A DNA stretch of 45,415 nucleotides, from NCBI GenBank assembly GCA_943914815.1, contig CALUDL010000004.1, forward strand, positions 1-45,415, read 5' to 3'. Both the position numbers and the translations under genes were made by a program. Shown here one piece after another: positions 34,518 through 42,033 of the stretch (the stretch's first letter is position 1; every line of letters begins with the position of its first letter). The notes below the pieces were generated by a model. That model was not told the origin of the DNA and did not search any database. It worked only from the letters and a program-made list of their open reading frames with translations. This stretch comes from an uncultured Brevibacterium sp. Lineage in GTDB: Bacteria > Actinomycetota > Actinomycetes > Actinomycetales > Brevibacteriaceae.

Positions 34518-34531
34518 GTGCCCGCCCCCAT
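34514..34531 (-). promoter_or_regulatory. Five-codon upstream ORF overlapping the exporter start
   Basis: ATG 34529-34531 follows AGGAGG at 9 bases. The frame reads M-G-A-G-T and stops at a TGA that overlaps the exporter ATG (ATGA, 34514-34517). This arrangement suits termination-reinitiation. The mini-ORF itself need have no function. Confidence 0.4.
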
Positions 34532-34598
34532 TGTGCGTGTCCTCCTACCCGCTCACCTTTAAGCGGTCGTACACAACCGTTTACGAATGTACTCTACG

Positions 34599-35459
34599 TC
34601 AGTCTTCTGACTGGTTGTGTTCGGTGGTGTCATGTGAACCACCAGTGTCTTCTGATTCTGTTGTATCCACCATGTCGAAACGTTCGACTTTGTCATCAAT
34701 GACAGCTGGTGGGGTTTCTTCGCGACGTTTACGCACATCGGTTTCCGAGTGCGCGCCACATCCCGAATCGAGTGACACCACGCGACCGTCAAAGGGCGAC
34801 CATTCGTTCGTACATACCCCAAACTGCATGCGTAGTGAACCTGCGATCGGTAGCAGGTATCCACATGTGGAGCAGTGTGCGGATGCGTGGCGCGCGTAGT
34901 CTCCTTCGGACCCAGACTCCGAACGTTCCCACCTGGCAGCTGCACGCGACAAGCCAGTAGGCGACAAGACGCGCACCCGTCCAAGGCCCAGTTCATAGTT
35001 AGGGATCTGGTCCACGTTGTCACCAGCGACAACCTCGACCTGTTCGAAGCCACCTTCTAAGTTGTCGTCAAAGTCTTTCTTTGGCAAGACATCGCGGGTA
35101 CCCAGGTCACCTGGCTGAATACGGTCTTGCCAGGGAACCCACTGAGGTGCTGTCAGTGCTTCTTCGCCGGGCAACAAAGCAGTTTCGCACACGGTGACGG
35201 GGGCACCGTCTTCTGGGGCACGTGCAATCACGGCCGTCCATGCCCAACCCGGGTACGCCGGGTCCAGGCACGCGAAAGTGTGGGTGGCGCTACACCGCGC
35301 TTCGCACGAAACACCCAGGTGCTCACCCACGACCTCGGCGGGAACAACATCGAGAAGTGCCCGCCGTGCAATGTCGACAGCGTTTTCAAGAACTGGGTCC
35401 AGCTCCAAAGTAGAACCGGGGTCCACAGATTCGAGCCATGCGGTAAAGAGCCCGCTCAT
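34599..35459 (-). CDS. DUF3027 domain protein with zinc-ribbon-like region
   Basis: A 286-residue actinobacterial protein. The N-terminal two-thirds is DUF3027: VVPAEVVGEHLGVSCEARCSATHTFACLDPAYPGWAWTAVIAR, then LPGEEALTAPQWVPWQDRIQPGDLG. A cysteine-rich segment follows (ARHASAHCSTCGYLLPIAGSLR, then FGVCTNEWSPFDGRVVSLDSGCGAHSE, about residues 190-245) and probably binds zinc. The last 40 residues are acidic. Function is unknown. The ATG overlaps the TAA of the cold-shock gene (TAATG) and has GGAGGG upstream. The DUF3027 and cold-shock genes are adjacent in many actinobacteria, which suggests a shared role with RNA, though this is inference. Confidence 0.9.
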   Translation of the reverse strand: MSGLFTAWLESVDPGSTLELDPVLENAVDIARRALLDVVPAEVVGEHLGVSCEARCSATHTFACLDPAYPGWAWTAVIARAPEDGAPVTVCETALLPGEEALTAPQWVPWQDRIQPGDLGTRDVLPKKDFDDNLEGGFEQVEVVAGDNVDQIPNYELGLGRVRVLSPTGLSRAAARWERSESGSEGDYARHASAHCSTCGYLLPIAGSLRMQFGVCTNEWSPFDGRVVSLDSGCGAHSETDVRKRREETPPAVIDDKVERFDMVDTTESEDTGGSHDTTEHNQSED

Positions 35460-35821
35460 TAGCCCTCCAGGTCGTCTGCGATGTGCCTGAGCACTTCAGC
35501 GACCTTGTTCGAAAACACAGGGTCAGGGAAGCGACCCTGGCGAAGTCCCGCCGAAGTATCTTCAAGCAGTGTAATAACATCATCGATCATATCCGCAGTC
35601 TTTTTGGGGTCACGGTTGCGCTTCACTGCATCGATGAGACGAGCCTTGAGAACTTGCTTTCCACGACGCCCGTCAACAACGTCGAACTCCAGCCGTGTTC
35701 CCGGCGCTACCTTCACACCGTCGGGAAGGGCGGACTGGTGCAAAAACATGTCGCCTTCATCACTTGTGACAAAGCCGAACCCTTTTTCTTGGTCAAACCA
35801 CTTAACACGACCAACAGGCAT
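35459..35821 (-). CDS. Cold-shock domain protein with C-terminal extension
   Basis: A 120-residue protein. Residues 1-65 are the cold-shock domain: MPVGRVKWFDQEKGFGFVTSD carries RNP1 (KGFGFV) and MFLHQSAL corresponds to RNP2. Aromatic and basic RNA-binding residues are kept. A helical C-terminal extension of about 55 residues (DPKKTADMIDDVITLLED, then VAEVLRHIADDLEG) is typical of the longer actinobacterial cold-shock proteins. It binds single-stranded RNA or DNA. ATG 35821 is chosen because AAGGA lies 9 bases upstream and the family begins there; a longer frame adds 46 unrelated residues. It lies 55 bases after the small membrane gene in a three-gene unit with DUF3027. Confidence 0.95.
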   Translation of the reverse strand: MPVGRVKWFDQEKGFGFVTSDEGDMFLHQSALPDGVKVAPGTRLEFDVVDGRRGKQVLKARLIDAVKRNRDPKKTADMIDDVITLLEDTSAGLRQGRFPDPVFSNKVAEVLRHIADDLEG

Positions 35822-35876
35822 GAATGTTTCCTTTCGGAGATGAAATAAAAAACTAGAGCGATAAGGAAGAAGAAAC

Positions 35877-36131
35877 TTACGCTTTACGACGTTTGATGAC
35901 CATGCGAACCCACAGCACACCCAGCAAAAGAATTCCAACTGGTGAGGCAATATACGCACAGGCCATCAGAAATGTGGGTGGTGTGTGGTCACGTACTCCC
36001 ATGAACACCACAGCGGCCACCGAAAGCGCTCCTACAACTGAAAAGACAAGCGCTAACACGGCCAGAAGGAAGTCCGTTCCCGACATGGTTGACGCGCGCT
36101 GCGGTACACGGCCTGGTCTATCCCCGGTCAT
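35877..36131 (-). CDS. Small two-TM membrane protein upstream of the cold-shock gene
   Basis: An 84-residue protein with two hydrophobic segments: FLLAVLALVFSVVGALSVAAVVFMGV (about 21-46) and FLMACAYIASPVGILLLGVLWVRMVI (about 54-79), ending in RRKA. Proteins of this kind often precede the cold-shock/DUF3027 pair in Micrococcales. I do not know a function. ATG 36131 is chosen because AAAGGAGG lies 7 bases upstream. A longer frame to 36335 would add a Trp/Cys-rich stretch with no family resemblance. Confidence 0.8.
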   Translation of the reverse strand: MTGDRPGRVPQRASTMSGTDFLLAVLALVFSVVGALSVAAVVFMGVRDHTPPTFLMACAYIASPVGILLLGVLWVRMVIKRRKA

Positions 36132-36237
36132 ACGACTTCCTCCTTTCAGCAAAAACAATGGCCCACATTCAGGGCCGGTGTTAAACGCACTGGCGGGCGC
36201 CCACAGGCGAACCCGCAAATACGTGTGTTGTTCGAAT

Positions 36238-36243
36238 ATTATA
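36238..36243 (-). promoter_or_regulatory. -10 element for the small membrane protein / cold-shock / DUF3027 unit
   Basis: TATAAT on the minus strand lies about 107 bases before the first start codon, giving a leader near 100 bases. Long leaders are common for cold-shock genes. No good -35 is visible at standard spacing. Confidence 0.4.
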
Positions 36244-36278
36244 CAGGGCTTCTCTCGCTCTGGATACCGCCCCCACTT

Positions 36279-36345
36279 CGGGCACCACTTCAAGCTCCAA
36301 CCCCGGCACCACCTCGGGCCCCGTTTCAGGCACAACGCCGGGTAC
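36279..36345. repeat. Short degenerate repeat of a GGCACCAC-type unit
   Basis: Three imperfect copies of a unit beginning GGCACNAC and followed by C/G-rich sequence lie between the divergent promoters. One reading frame across them gives Thr/Ser/Gly/Pro-rich sequence with no start codon. It may be a remnant of low-complexity coding sequence or chance. Confidence 0.35.
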
Positions 36346-36351
36346 TACACT
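36346..36351 (+). promoter_or_regulatory. -10 element of the XPB operon (near-leaderless)
   Basis: TACACT ends 8 bases before ATG 36360, so the mRNA should begin at or just before the start codon. No ribosome site precedes the ATG. This is the same hexamer as before serC. Confidence 0.5.
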
Positions 36352-36359
36352 GATACGAG

Positions 36360-38360
36360 ATGTCTACTGTGTCATTTGCGTCGTGGATCAGTTCCACCCC
36401 CAAGGAAACGCTCATAGCGATCCTGGAGTGTCGCCGTGACCTGGTCCGGTCCGACACCGCTTCTTTTCAACGCTTAGCCGGCCTCGCATCTTCCCGCGCC
36501 GCGGTAGCCGTAGGTCTGGAGTCCCTCAACGCTCAACAACTCCAACTGGCGTGGAAGATGGCCCGCAGCGCACGCACCGGCCCGGTCATCACGGGACTGC
36601 TAGAAAGTCCCGACCTCAACGCACTTATCGACGCTGCCCTCGCATGGCCCTCCGGCGACGGTCACCGCATCCAACCAGAAGCCATCGCGCTCCTGCCCAC
36701 AACGGCGGCCGCGGTAGCGACACCACCTCACTGGACCGCTCTGGACGCCCCAGCCTCACCTGAAACGCACACCGTTTCACACTCCGTGCCCACAAACGCA
36801 GCCGCGGCGGCCGTCAACCAGGTGCTCACCGACCTGGGTGCCGTTGTAGAAGCGCTCGCAGCCATGAAACCTTCCCAGCTCGTCCGAGGTGGGATAGGCA
36901 AACGGGACGTGTCCACCTTGGCGGCGCGCACCTCGGCGGACGTTCCCACAGTGGTGTTCTTACTGGAACTTGCACGCGCGCTGGAACTCATTGGGGTGAG
37001 CGACTCCCATGACGACCCACAGTGGATGCCCACGGTCGCATGGGATGCATTTCACGACGACCGTGCACACGCGTACGTGTCAGCTGTGGGTAGCTGGCTC
37101 ACTCTTGTTCCCAACACGCTGCACGTAGCTACCGGAACCACGTGGGACGACCAGAAAGTACATGTGTTGGGAGCACACCAACCACCTCCTGCGCCTCGGC
37201 CCGTCATGCCGTTTGCGCGCTACCGGGTGCTGACCCTACTCAACGAACTCGCCACCGACAACAAGGCGATCACCACCTCCGACCTCGTGGCCCACGCGCA
37301 GTTCCGCCACCCGCTCACCCTGGGGTTCGATGAGCCCACAGTTCGACAGATACTTACCGAAGCAGAACATTTAGGGCTCACGTTCACCCCGTTTCACGCA
37401 ACCGATTCGTGCGGGCTCACCCACTTAGGCGCAGCACTGGCTGAACACATGCAGTCGCGCATGACCGCTGAGCTCAGCCCCCTGTGCTTTGACCGCGACC
37501 GCCTGGACGCCCCAGAAGAATTTCCCCGCCTGGTCACCCCGCTGCTACCTGAACTTGAACGCACGGTCATCACCCAATCCGATCTCACCGCGATTGCCAC
37601 CGGCCCCCTGCACCCAGAGACCGCAGCAGCCCTGGACCAAGTGGCAACCGTTGAAACCAGAGGTCAAGGAACCGTGTACAGGTTCACCGCGGCATCAATC
37701 ACCCGCGCACTAGAATCGGGCCTCTCAACAGCGGCGATTCTGGAACTCATCGAACGCGTGTCCTCAACCGAGGTGCCCGGCCCCCTGGACTTCCTCATCC
37801 GCGACACGGCAGCCAAACTGGGTCGCGTCACCGTGTCAGCCGCGCGCGGCGTCATCGTGGTCAACGACCCCGAAGAACTCGACCCGCTCATCGCCGACCC
37901 CCTGTTTGCAGCCGCGAAACTCACCCGAGTCGCCCCCACTGTGGCCATTTCCAGCGTGGGCCCTGAACGTTTAGGCATGCTCCTTTCCACCCACGGAATC
38001 GATGTCATGAAATCCTCACCGACGGCCCCAACACGGGCCCGCATACCCACCAATACGCGCACGGTCCGCACTCGAACTACCCGGATGAACGACCTCGGCG
38101 CGTTCTATCACATGCTCACATCCCACACCGGAGAAACCCAGGGCGCGCCCACCACAATTGCGGACACCATCCGCGAAGCAATCGACTCACGCACCCCGCT
38201 CACGCTCACCGTCGCAACCGCAACCGGTGGCCGGCAAGCAGTCACGCTCACCCCCATCGCGGTTGCCGGCGGCCTAGTCCGAGGTCGTCGCAGTTCGGGA
38301 GAAGTGACCGTTCCGCTGGTGCGAGTGATCGCGGCGCAACCAGGCAAGGAGGTGTCATGA
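36360..38360 (+). CDS. Helicase-associated (XPB/Ssl2 N-terminal-like) protein
   Basis: A 666-residue protein always found next to bacterial XPB in Micrococcales and relatives. The N-terminal part begins FASWISSTPKETLIAILECRRDLV and holds helical repeats. A winged-helix-like stretch (SQLVRGGIGKRDVSTLAARTSADVPTVVFLLELARALELI) lies near residue 180. The XPB/Ssl2 N-terminal-like domain is at about 455-560: LDFLIRDTAAKLGRVTVSAARGVIVV, then LTRVAPTVAISSVGPERLGMLLSTHG. The C-terminus (IREAIDSRTPLTLTVAT) resembles a WYL-like fold, although I am not certain. It probably supports the helicase in DNA repair. Its TGA overlaps the XPB ATG (ATGA), so the two are translated together. Confidence 0.88.
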   Translation: MSTVSFASWISSTPKETLIAILECRRDLVRSDTASFQRLAGLASSRAAVAVGLESLNAQQLQLAWKMARSARTGPVITGLLESPDLNALIDAALAWPSGDGHRIQPEAIALLPTTAAAVATPPHWTALDAPASPETHTVSHSVPTNAAAAAVNQVLTDLGAVVEALAAMKPSQLVRGGIGKRDVSTLAARTSADVPTVVFLLELARALELIGVSDSHDDPQWMPTVAWDAFHDDRAHAYVSAVGSWLTLVPNTLHVATGTTWDDQKVHVLGAHQPPPAPRPVMPFARYRVLTLLNELATDNKAITTSDLVAHAQFRHPLTLGFDEPTVRQILTEAEHLGLTFTPFHATDSCGLTHLGAALAEHMQSRMTAELSPLCFDRDRLDAPEEFPRLVTPLLPELERTVITQSDLTAIATGPLHPETAAALDQVATVETRGQGTVYRFTAASITRALESGLSTAAILELIERVSSTEVPGPLDFLIRDTAAKLGRVTVSAARGVIVVNDPEELDPLIADPLFAAAKLTRVAPTVAISSVGPERLGMLLSTHGIDVMKSSPTAPTRARIPTNTRTVRTRTTRMNDLGAFYHMLTSHTGETQGAPTTIADTIREAIDSRTPLTLTVATATGGRQAVTLTPIAVAGGLVRGRRSSGEVTVPLVRVIAAQPGKEVS

Positions 38361-39985
38361 CCGGACCACTTATTGTTCAGTCAGACCGCACGCTTCTTTT
38401 AGAGTCCGGGCACCCAGATGCGCAAGTCGCTGCCGTGGCCATTGCGCCGTTCGCGCAACTGTCGAAGACGCCCGAGTACATTCACACCTACACCATCACC
38501 CCTTTGGGACTCTGGAATGCTCGCGCGAGTGGTTATGACGCGGAATCCGTGGTCAACACGCTTATCGAGTTCGCCAAGTTTCCCGTTCCACATGAACTGC
38601 TGGTCGACATTGTTGACACGATGGACCGCTTTGGAGTGCTCACCCTGATCGACCACCCCACCCACGGGTTGACTCTCCAGTCCAGGGACACCGCGCTACT
38701 TGAGAAACTGCGAGCGCACCCGGACATGCAAGGCATTCTGGGGCAAAAGATCGACGACGAATCCACCGAGGTGTATCCGTCAGAACGCGGTGAACTCAAG
38801 CACCGTCTGCTCAAGTTGGGGCACCCCGTGGCCGACCGGGCCGGATATATCAGCGGTGAAGCCCACACGATTGGACTCACTGATTCGTGGAACCTGCGCG
38901 ACTACCAAGAGCGCGCAGTCGACGCGTTTGTGCAAGGCGAATCAGGGGTTGTCGTGCTGCCGTGCGGGGCAGGTAAAACTGTGGTGGGTGCAGCAACCAT
39001 GTCCCGCGTGCAAACGACAACTCTGATCCTGGTGACAAACTCAGTTTCTGCAAAACAGTGGAAAGCTGAGCTTTTGCGCAGAACCAGTTTGACGCCAGAA
39101 GAGATCGGGGAATACTCCGGGAACCTCAAGCAGATTCGTCCCGTCACAATCGCCACCTACCAAGTGCTCACCACCCGCAGAAAAGGGTCCTATTTACACT
39201 TAGAACTCCTGGACGCGCGCAACTGGGGACTGGTGATTTATGACGAGGTCCACCTGCTGCCCGCCCCCATTTTCCGACTCACTGCGGGCCTCCAAGCGCG
39301 ACGCAGGTTAGGACTCACCGCCACCCTGGTGCGCGAAGACGGGCGAGAAGAAGAAGTGTTCTCTCTCATTGGCCCCAAACAGTTCGACGTTCCTTGGAAA
39401 GAAATCGAAGCGGCCGGCCACATCGCCACTGCGACGTGCCACGAAGTACGCGTCAAACTCGACCGGGACTTGCGTTCCACATACGCGAGCGCAGAAGGCG
39501 AAAACCGTTACCGCTTAGCTGCCAGCTGTGAAGCTAAAGTGCGGGCCACGAAGCACATCGTCAAGGAACACCCAGACGCCCAGATTCTGGTGATTGGGCA
39601 GTACCTTGACCAGCTCGAGGAACTAGGCGAAGCCCTCAACGCCCCCGTTCTCACCGGAAAAACTCCAGAGTCGGAACGTGAACGTCTCTATGAGGACTTC
39701 CGCAACGGTGAGGTTCGTGTTCTTGTGGTGTCAAAGGTCGCTAACTTTTCCGTTGACCTTCCGCAGGCCTCCGTCGCCATCCAGGTATCCGGCTCCTTTG
39801 GCTCCCGGCAAGAAGAAGCCCAGCGCTTAGGCAGGATCCTGCGACCAAAAGAGAACGCGCTCCCCGCCACCTTCTACACGATCGTCACGGCAAACACGGT
39901 TGACGAAGACTTCGCCCAGCACCGCCGGCGCTTCCTCACCGAACAGGGGTATTCCTACACGATCGAGAACTTTCCCCAGGACTAA
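38357..39985 (+). CDS. DNA repair helicase XPB
   Basis: A 542-residue SF2 helicase. After an N-terminal damage-recognition region (about 1-170) the core begins with LRDYQERAVDAF. Walker A is GAGKT with Lys207, the DEVH box is at 296-299 (YDEVHLL), and motif III reads LGLTATLVREDG. That last segment includes the R-E-D motif typical of XPB. Motif VI is EEAQRLGRILRPKE. It should unwind DNA 3'-5' using ATP, as archaeal and eukaryotic XPB do; in bacteria a repair role is assumed. Length is normal for bacterial XPB. It converges with the EamA transporter gene across 12 bases, without a clear terminator. Confidence 0.96.
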   Translation: MTGPLIVQSDRTLLLESGHPDAQVAAVAIAPFAQLSKTPEYIHTYTITPLGLWNARASGYDAESVVNTLIEFAKFPVPHELLVDIVDTMDRFGVLTLIDHPTHGLTLQSRDTALLEKLRAHPDMQGILGQKIDDESTEVYPSERGELKHRLLKLGHPVADRAGYISGEAHTIGLTDSWNLRDYQERAVDAFVQGESGVVVLPCGAGKTVVGAATMSRVQTTTLILVTNSVSAKQWKAELLRRTSLTPEEIGEYSGNLKQIRPVTIATYQVLTTRRKGSYLHLELLDARNWGLVIYDEVHLLPAPIFRLTAGLQARRRLGLTATLVREDGREEEVFSLIGPKQFDVPWKEIEAAGHIATATCHEVRVKLDRDLRSTYASAEGENRYRLAASCEAKVRATKHIVKEHPDAQILVIGQYLDQLEELGEALNAPVLTGKTPESERERLYEDFRNGEVRVLVVSKVANFSVDLPQASVAIQVSGSFGSRQEEAQRLGRILRPKENALPATFYTIVTANTVDEDFAQHRRRFLTEQGYSYTIENFPQD

Positions 39986-39997
39986 CTCTTCCCTGGA

Positions 39998-41101
39998 CTA
40001 ACTTTCGGTGCACGGGCTCTTAGAAGCCACCTCGGCCGAGGTGTCAGAAGGGTTGGTCTGCGAAGGGGAAGGGGCAGCGGAAGAGTGCGACTGTTCCTCG
40101 TCCGGTTTCGGTTCCTCCTCGTCGAAATCTTCCACAATGACCGGGATCTGACCAGTCGCCGGGTCGATGTCTTCGATCCGTACACGTTCGCGTTTCGTTT
40201 GCTGGTTTTCGCCCAACTTCACAAACACGACTCCGGCCAAAACCACAATTCCTCCGCACAGCTGCACATATGTGGGCAGGTCGCCCAGCATCCACCACGA
40301 CGCCACAACTGACGCTGGAACCTCAAGCAGATTCAAGAAACTACCCACCGTGGCGCCGATCAGCTGTAGCCCAATCACACCAGTCACATACGCAACAATG
40401 GTCACGGCCACAATCGCAAGAACAGCTGCCCACCAGGGAATCGTGAAGTGCGCCACCGTCACCGGGTCATAGGACACAGTGAACGGCACCAGACCCACAG
40501 CACACACAATCGCAACGACAAGCGCTCCCACTCCCATTCCAAACGCCAAGAGCGGGACAGGAGAAATGCCCATATCGGAACGGGCAGACATGACAAAGAA
40601 CGTCGCCAAACACCCTGCTGCAGCCAGCGCATACAGAACACCCAGCATGTCCAAGGTGGCACCTCGGGGGTCCAAAACAATGACCACTCCTGCCATGGCC
40701 ACCACCATTCCTACCAGGGTGGCAATGGCAGGGCTCACACGAGTGCGGATCCACAAAAAGAGCACGATCAGAATGGGGGCAGTCATCTCCAAAAGCAGGG
40801 CAATGGAGGGCTTCAGCCGTTCAACCGCCAAGAAGAACAACAGTTGCACACCTGCCATGGTGATCACGCCGTACATGATGACGCGCACGTAATTGCCCTT
40901 GAGGTTTTGCCACTTTCCGCGCATCGCCCACAGAGCAGGGACCATGAGGAGGGCTGAACACCCGGTCAGGCGCGCAAACGTCACACCACCGGCCGACCAA
41001 TCAGACGCATACATGGTCTTAGCAATTGGTGCCGCCAAGGCAAATGCCACAACAGAAATAAGAGTGAGGATAAAACCCCACAGCGTTGGTCGTGTGGTCA
41101 T
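39998..41101 (-). CDS. EamA-family (DMT) transporter with acidic C-terminal tail
   Basis: A 367-residue drug/metabolite transporter with ten membrane segments in two EamA repeats. The first contains AAPIAKTMYASDWSAGGVTFARL and LEMTAPILIVLF. The second contains VTGVIGLQLIGATVGSFLNLLEVPASVVASWWMLGDLP. The last 75 residues are an acidic, Ser/Pro-rich cytoplasmic tail (EDIDPATGQIPVIVEDFDEEE). Substrate is unknown. ATG 41101 is chosen because AGGGGG lies 6 bases upstream; the longer frame would begin at a TTG. The gene is divergent from the response regulator. Confidence 0.9.
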   Translation of the reverse strand: MTTRPTLWGFILTLISVVAFALAAPIAKTMYASDWSAGGVTFARLTGCSALLMVPALWAMRGKWQNLKGNYVRVIMYGVITMAGVQLLFFLAVERLKPSIALLLEMTAPILIVLFLWIRTRVSPAIATLVGMVVAMAGVVIVLDPRGATLDMLGVLYALAAAGCLATFFVMSARSDMGISPVPLLAFGMGVGALVVAIVCAVGLVPFTVSYDPVTVAHFTIPWWAAVLAIVAVTIVAYVTGVIGLQLIGATVGSFLNLLEVPASVVASWWMLGDLPTYVQLCGGIVVLAGVVFVKLGENQQTKRERVRIEDIDPATGQIPVIVEDFDEEEPKPDEEQSHSSAAPSPSQTNPSDTSAEVASKSPCTES

Positions 41102-41272
41102 CACATACCCCCTCACGTGCAAAAGAAAGCCAAAACCTAGCGATATTGGAGCAGACCGCTATTCATAAGGTCAAGAGCGTCTCGCAACCGCAATTACCAA
41201 GTGTGACGAATGCCACTTTCGCATGCAGGTTGAATCCAGGAAACATCCAGAATAGAAGCGCACACTGGATAC

Positions 41273-42031
41273 ATGACAACTCAGCAAGACAACTCCGACG
41301 TCGAAGCTACCCTGCTCGTCGTTGACGACGAACCAAACATTCGCGAACTTCTTTCCACCAGCCTGCGTTTTGCAGGCTTCGATGTTGTTTCAGCTGCCAA
41401 CGGTGCAGACGCACTGCGCATGGCTGAACAAAACGACCCAGATCTTCTGGTTCTCGATGTCATGCTCCCCGACATGGACGGATTCACCGTCACACGGCGC
41501 TTGCGCCAAGCCGGCAAACACATGCCGGTTGTTTTCCTCACGGCACGCGATGACACCTCGGACAAAATCACCGGGCTCACGGTAGGTGGCGACGACTACG
41601 TCACCAAACCGTTCAGCCTTGAAGAGGTCGTCGCACGTATCCGCGCTGTCCTGCGCCGCACCCACGCACTCGACGAAGAAGATGACGCTGTTCTCAACGC
41701 TGGGGACCTCGAACTCGACGACGACACACACGAAGTTCGACGCGCAGGTATCTACATCGACCTCTCCCCCACCGAATTTAAGCTCCTGCGCTACCTCATG
41801 CTCAACGCCAACCGCGTGCTTTCCAAGTCACAGATTCTGGACCACGTGTGGGAATACGACTTTGGTGGAGACACCGGAATCGTCGAATCCTACATTTCGT
41901 ACCTGCGTCGCAAGATCGACGTCGCACCAGAAACCGACGAAGCTGGCAACCCCATCGACATGGAATGGACCCCCATGATCCAGACCAAACGCGGGGTCGG
42001 CTACATGCTTCGTACACCCGAATCTAAATAA
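41273..42031 (+). CDS. OmpR-family response regulator (MprA/TcrA-like)
   Basis: A 252-residue regulator. The receiver domain (about 13-130) has the acidic pair in VVDDEPN, the phospho-acceptor Asp62 in LLVLDVMLP, Thr in FLTARDD and Lys in VTKPF. The winged-helix DNA-binding domain (about 150-247) has LSPTEFKLLRYLMLNANRVLSKSQIL and RKIDV...TKRGVGYML. The start at ATG 41273 is supported by the family beginning. No strong ribosome site is visible, so it may be leaderless or nearly so. The kinase gene starts 2 bases after the stop. Gene order regulator-kinase-HtrA matches the mycobacterial mprA-mprB-pepD envelope-stress cassette. Confidence 0.94.
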   Translation: MTTQQDNSDVEATLLVVDDEPNIRELLSTSLRFAGFDVVSAANGADALRMAEQNDPDLLVLDVMLPDMDGFTVTRRLRQAGKHMPVVFLTARDDTSDKITGLTVGGDDYVTKPFSLEEVVARIRAVLRRTHALDEEDDAVLNAGDLELDDDTHEVRRAGIYIDLSPTEFKLLRYLMLNANRVLSKSQILDHVWEYDFGGDTGIVESYISYLRRKIDVAPETDEAGNPIDMEWTPMIQTKRGVGYMLRTPESK

Positions 42032-42033
42032 AC

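Noticed and set aside
39968..40010. Short direct repeat containing GGACTAACT at the XPB/EamA junction
   Set aside because: Two copies of about 9 bases in the 3' ends of convergent genes are too short to be an attachment site or target duplication, with no mobile element between them.
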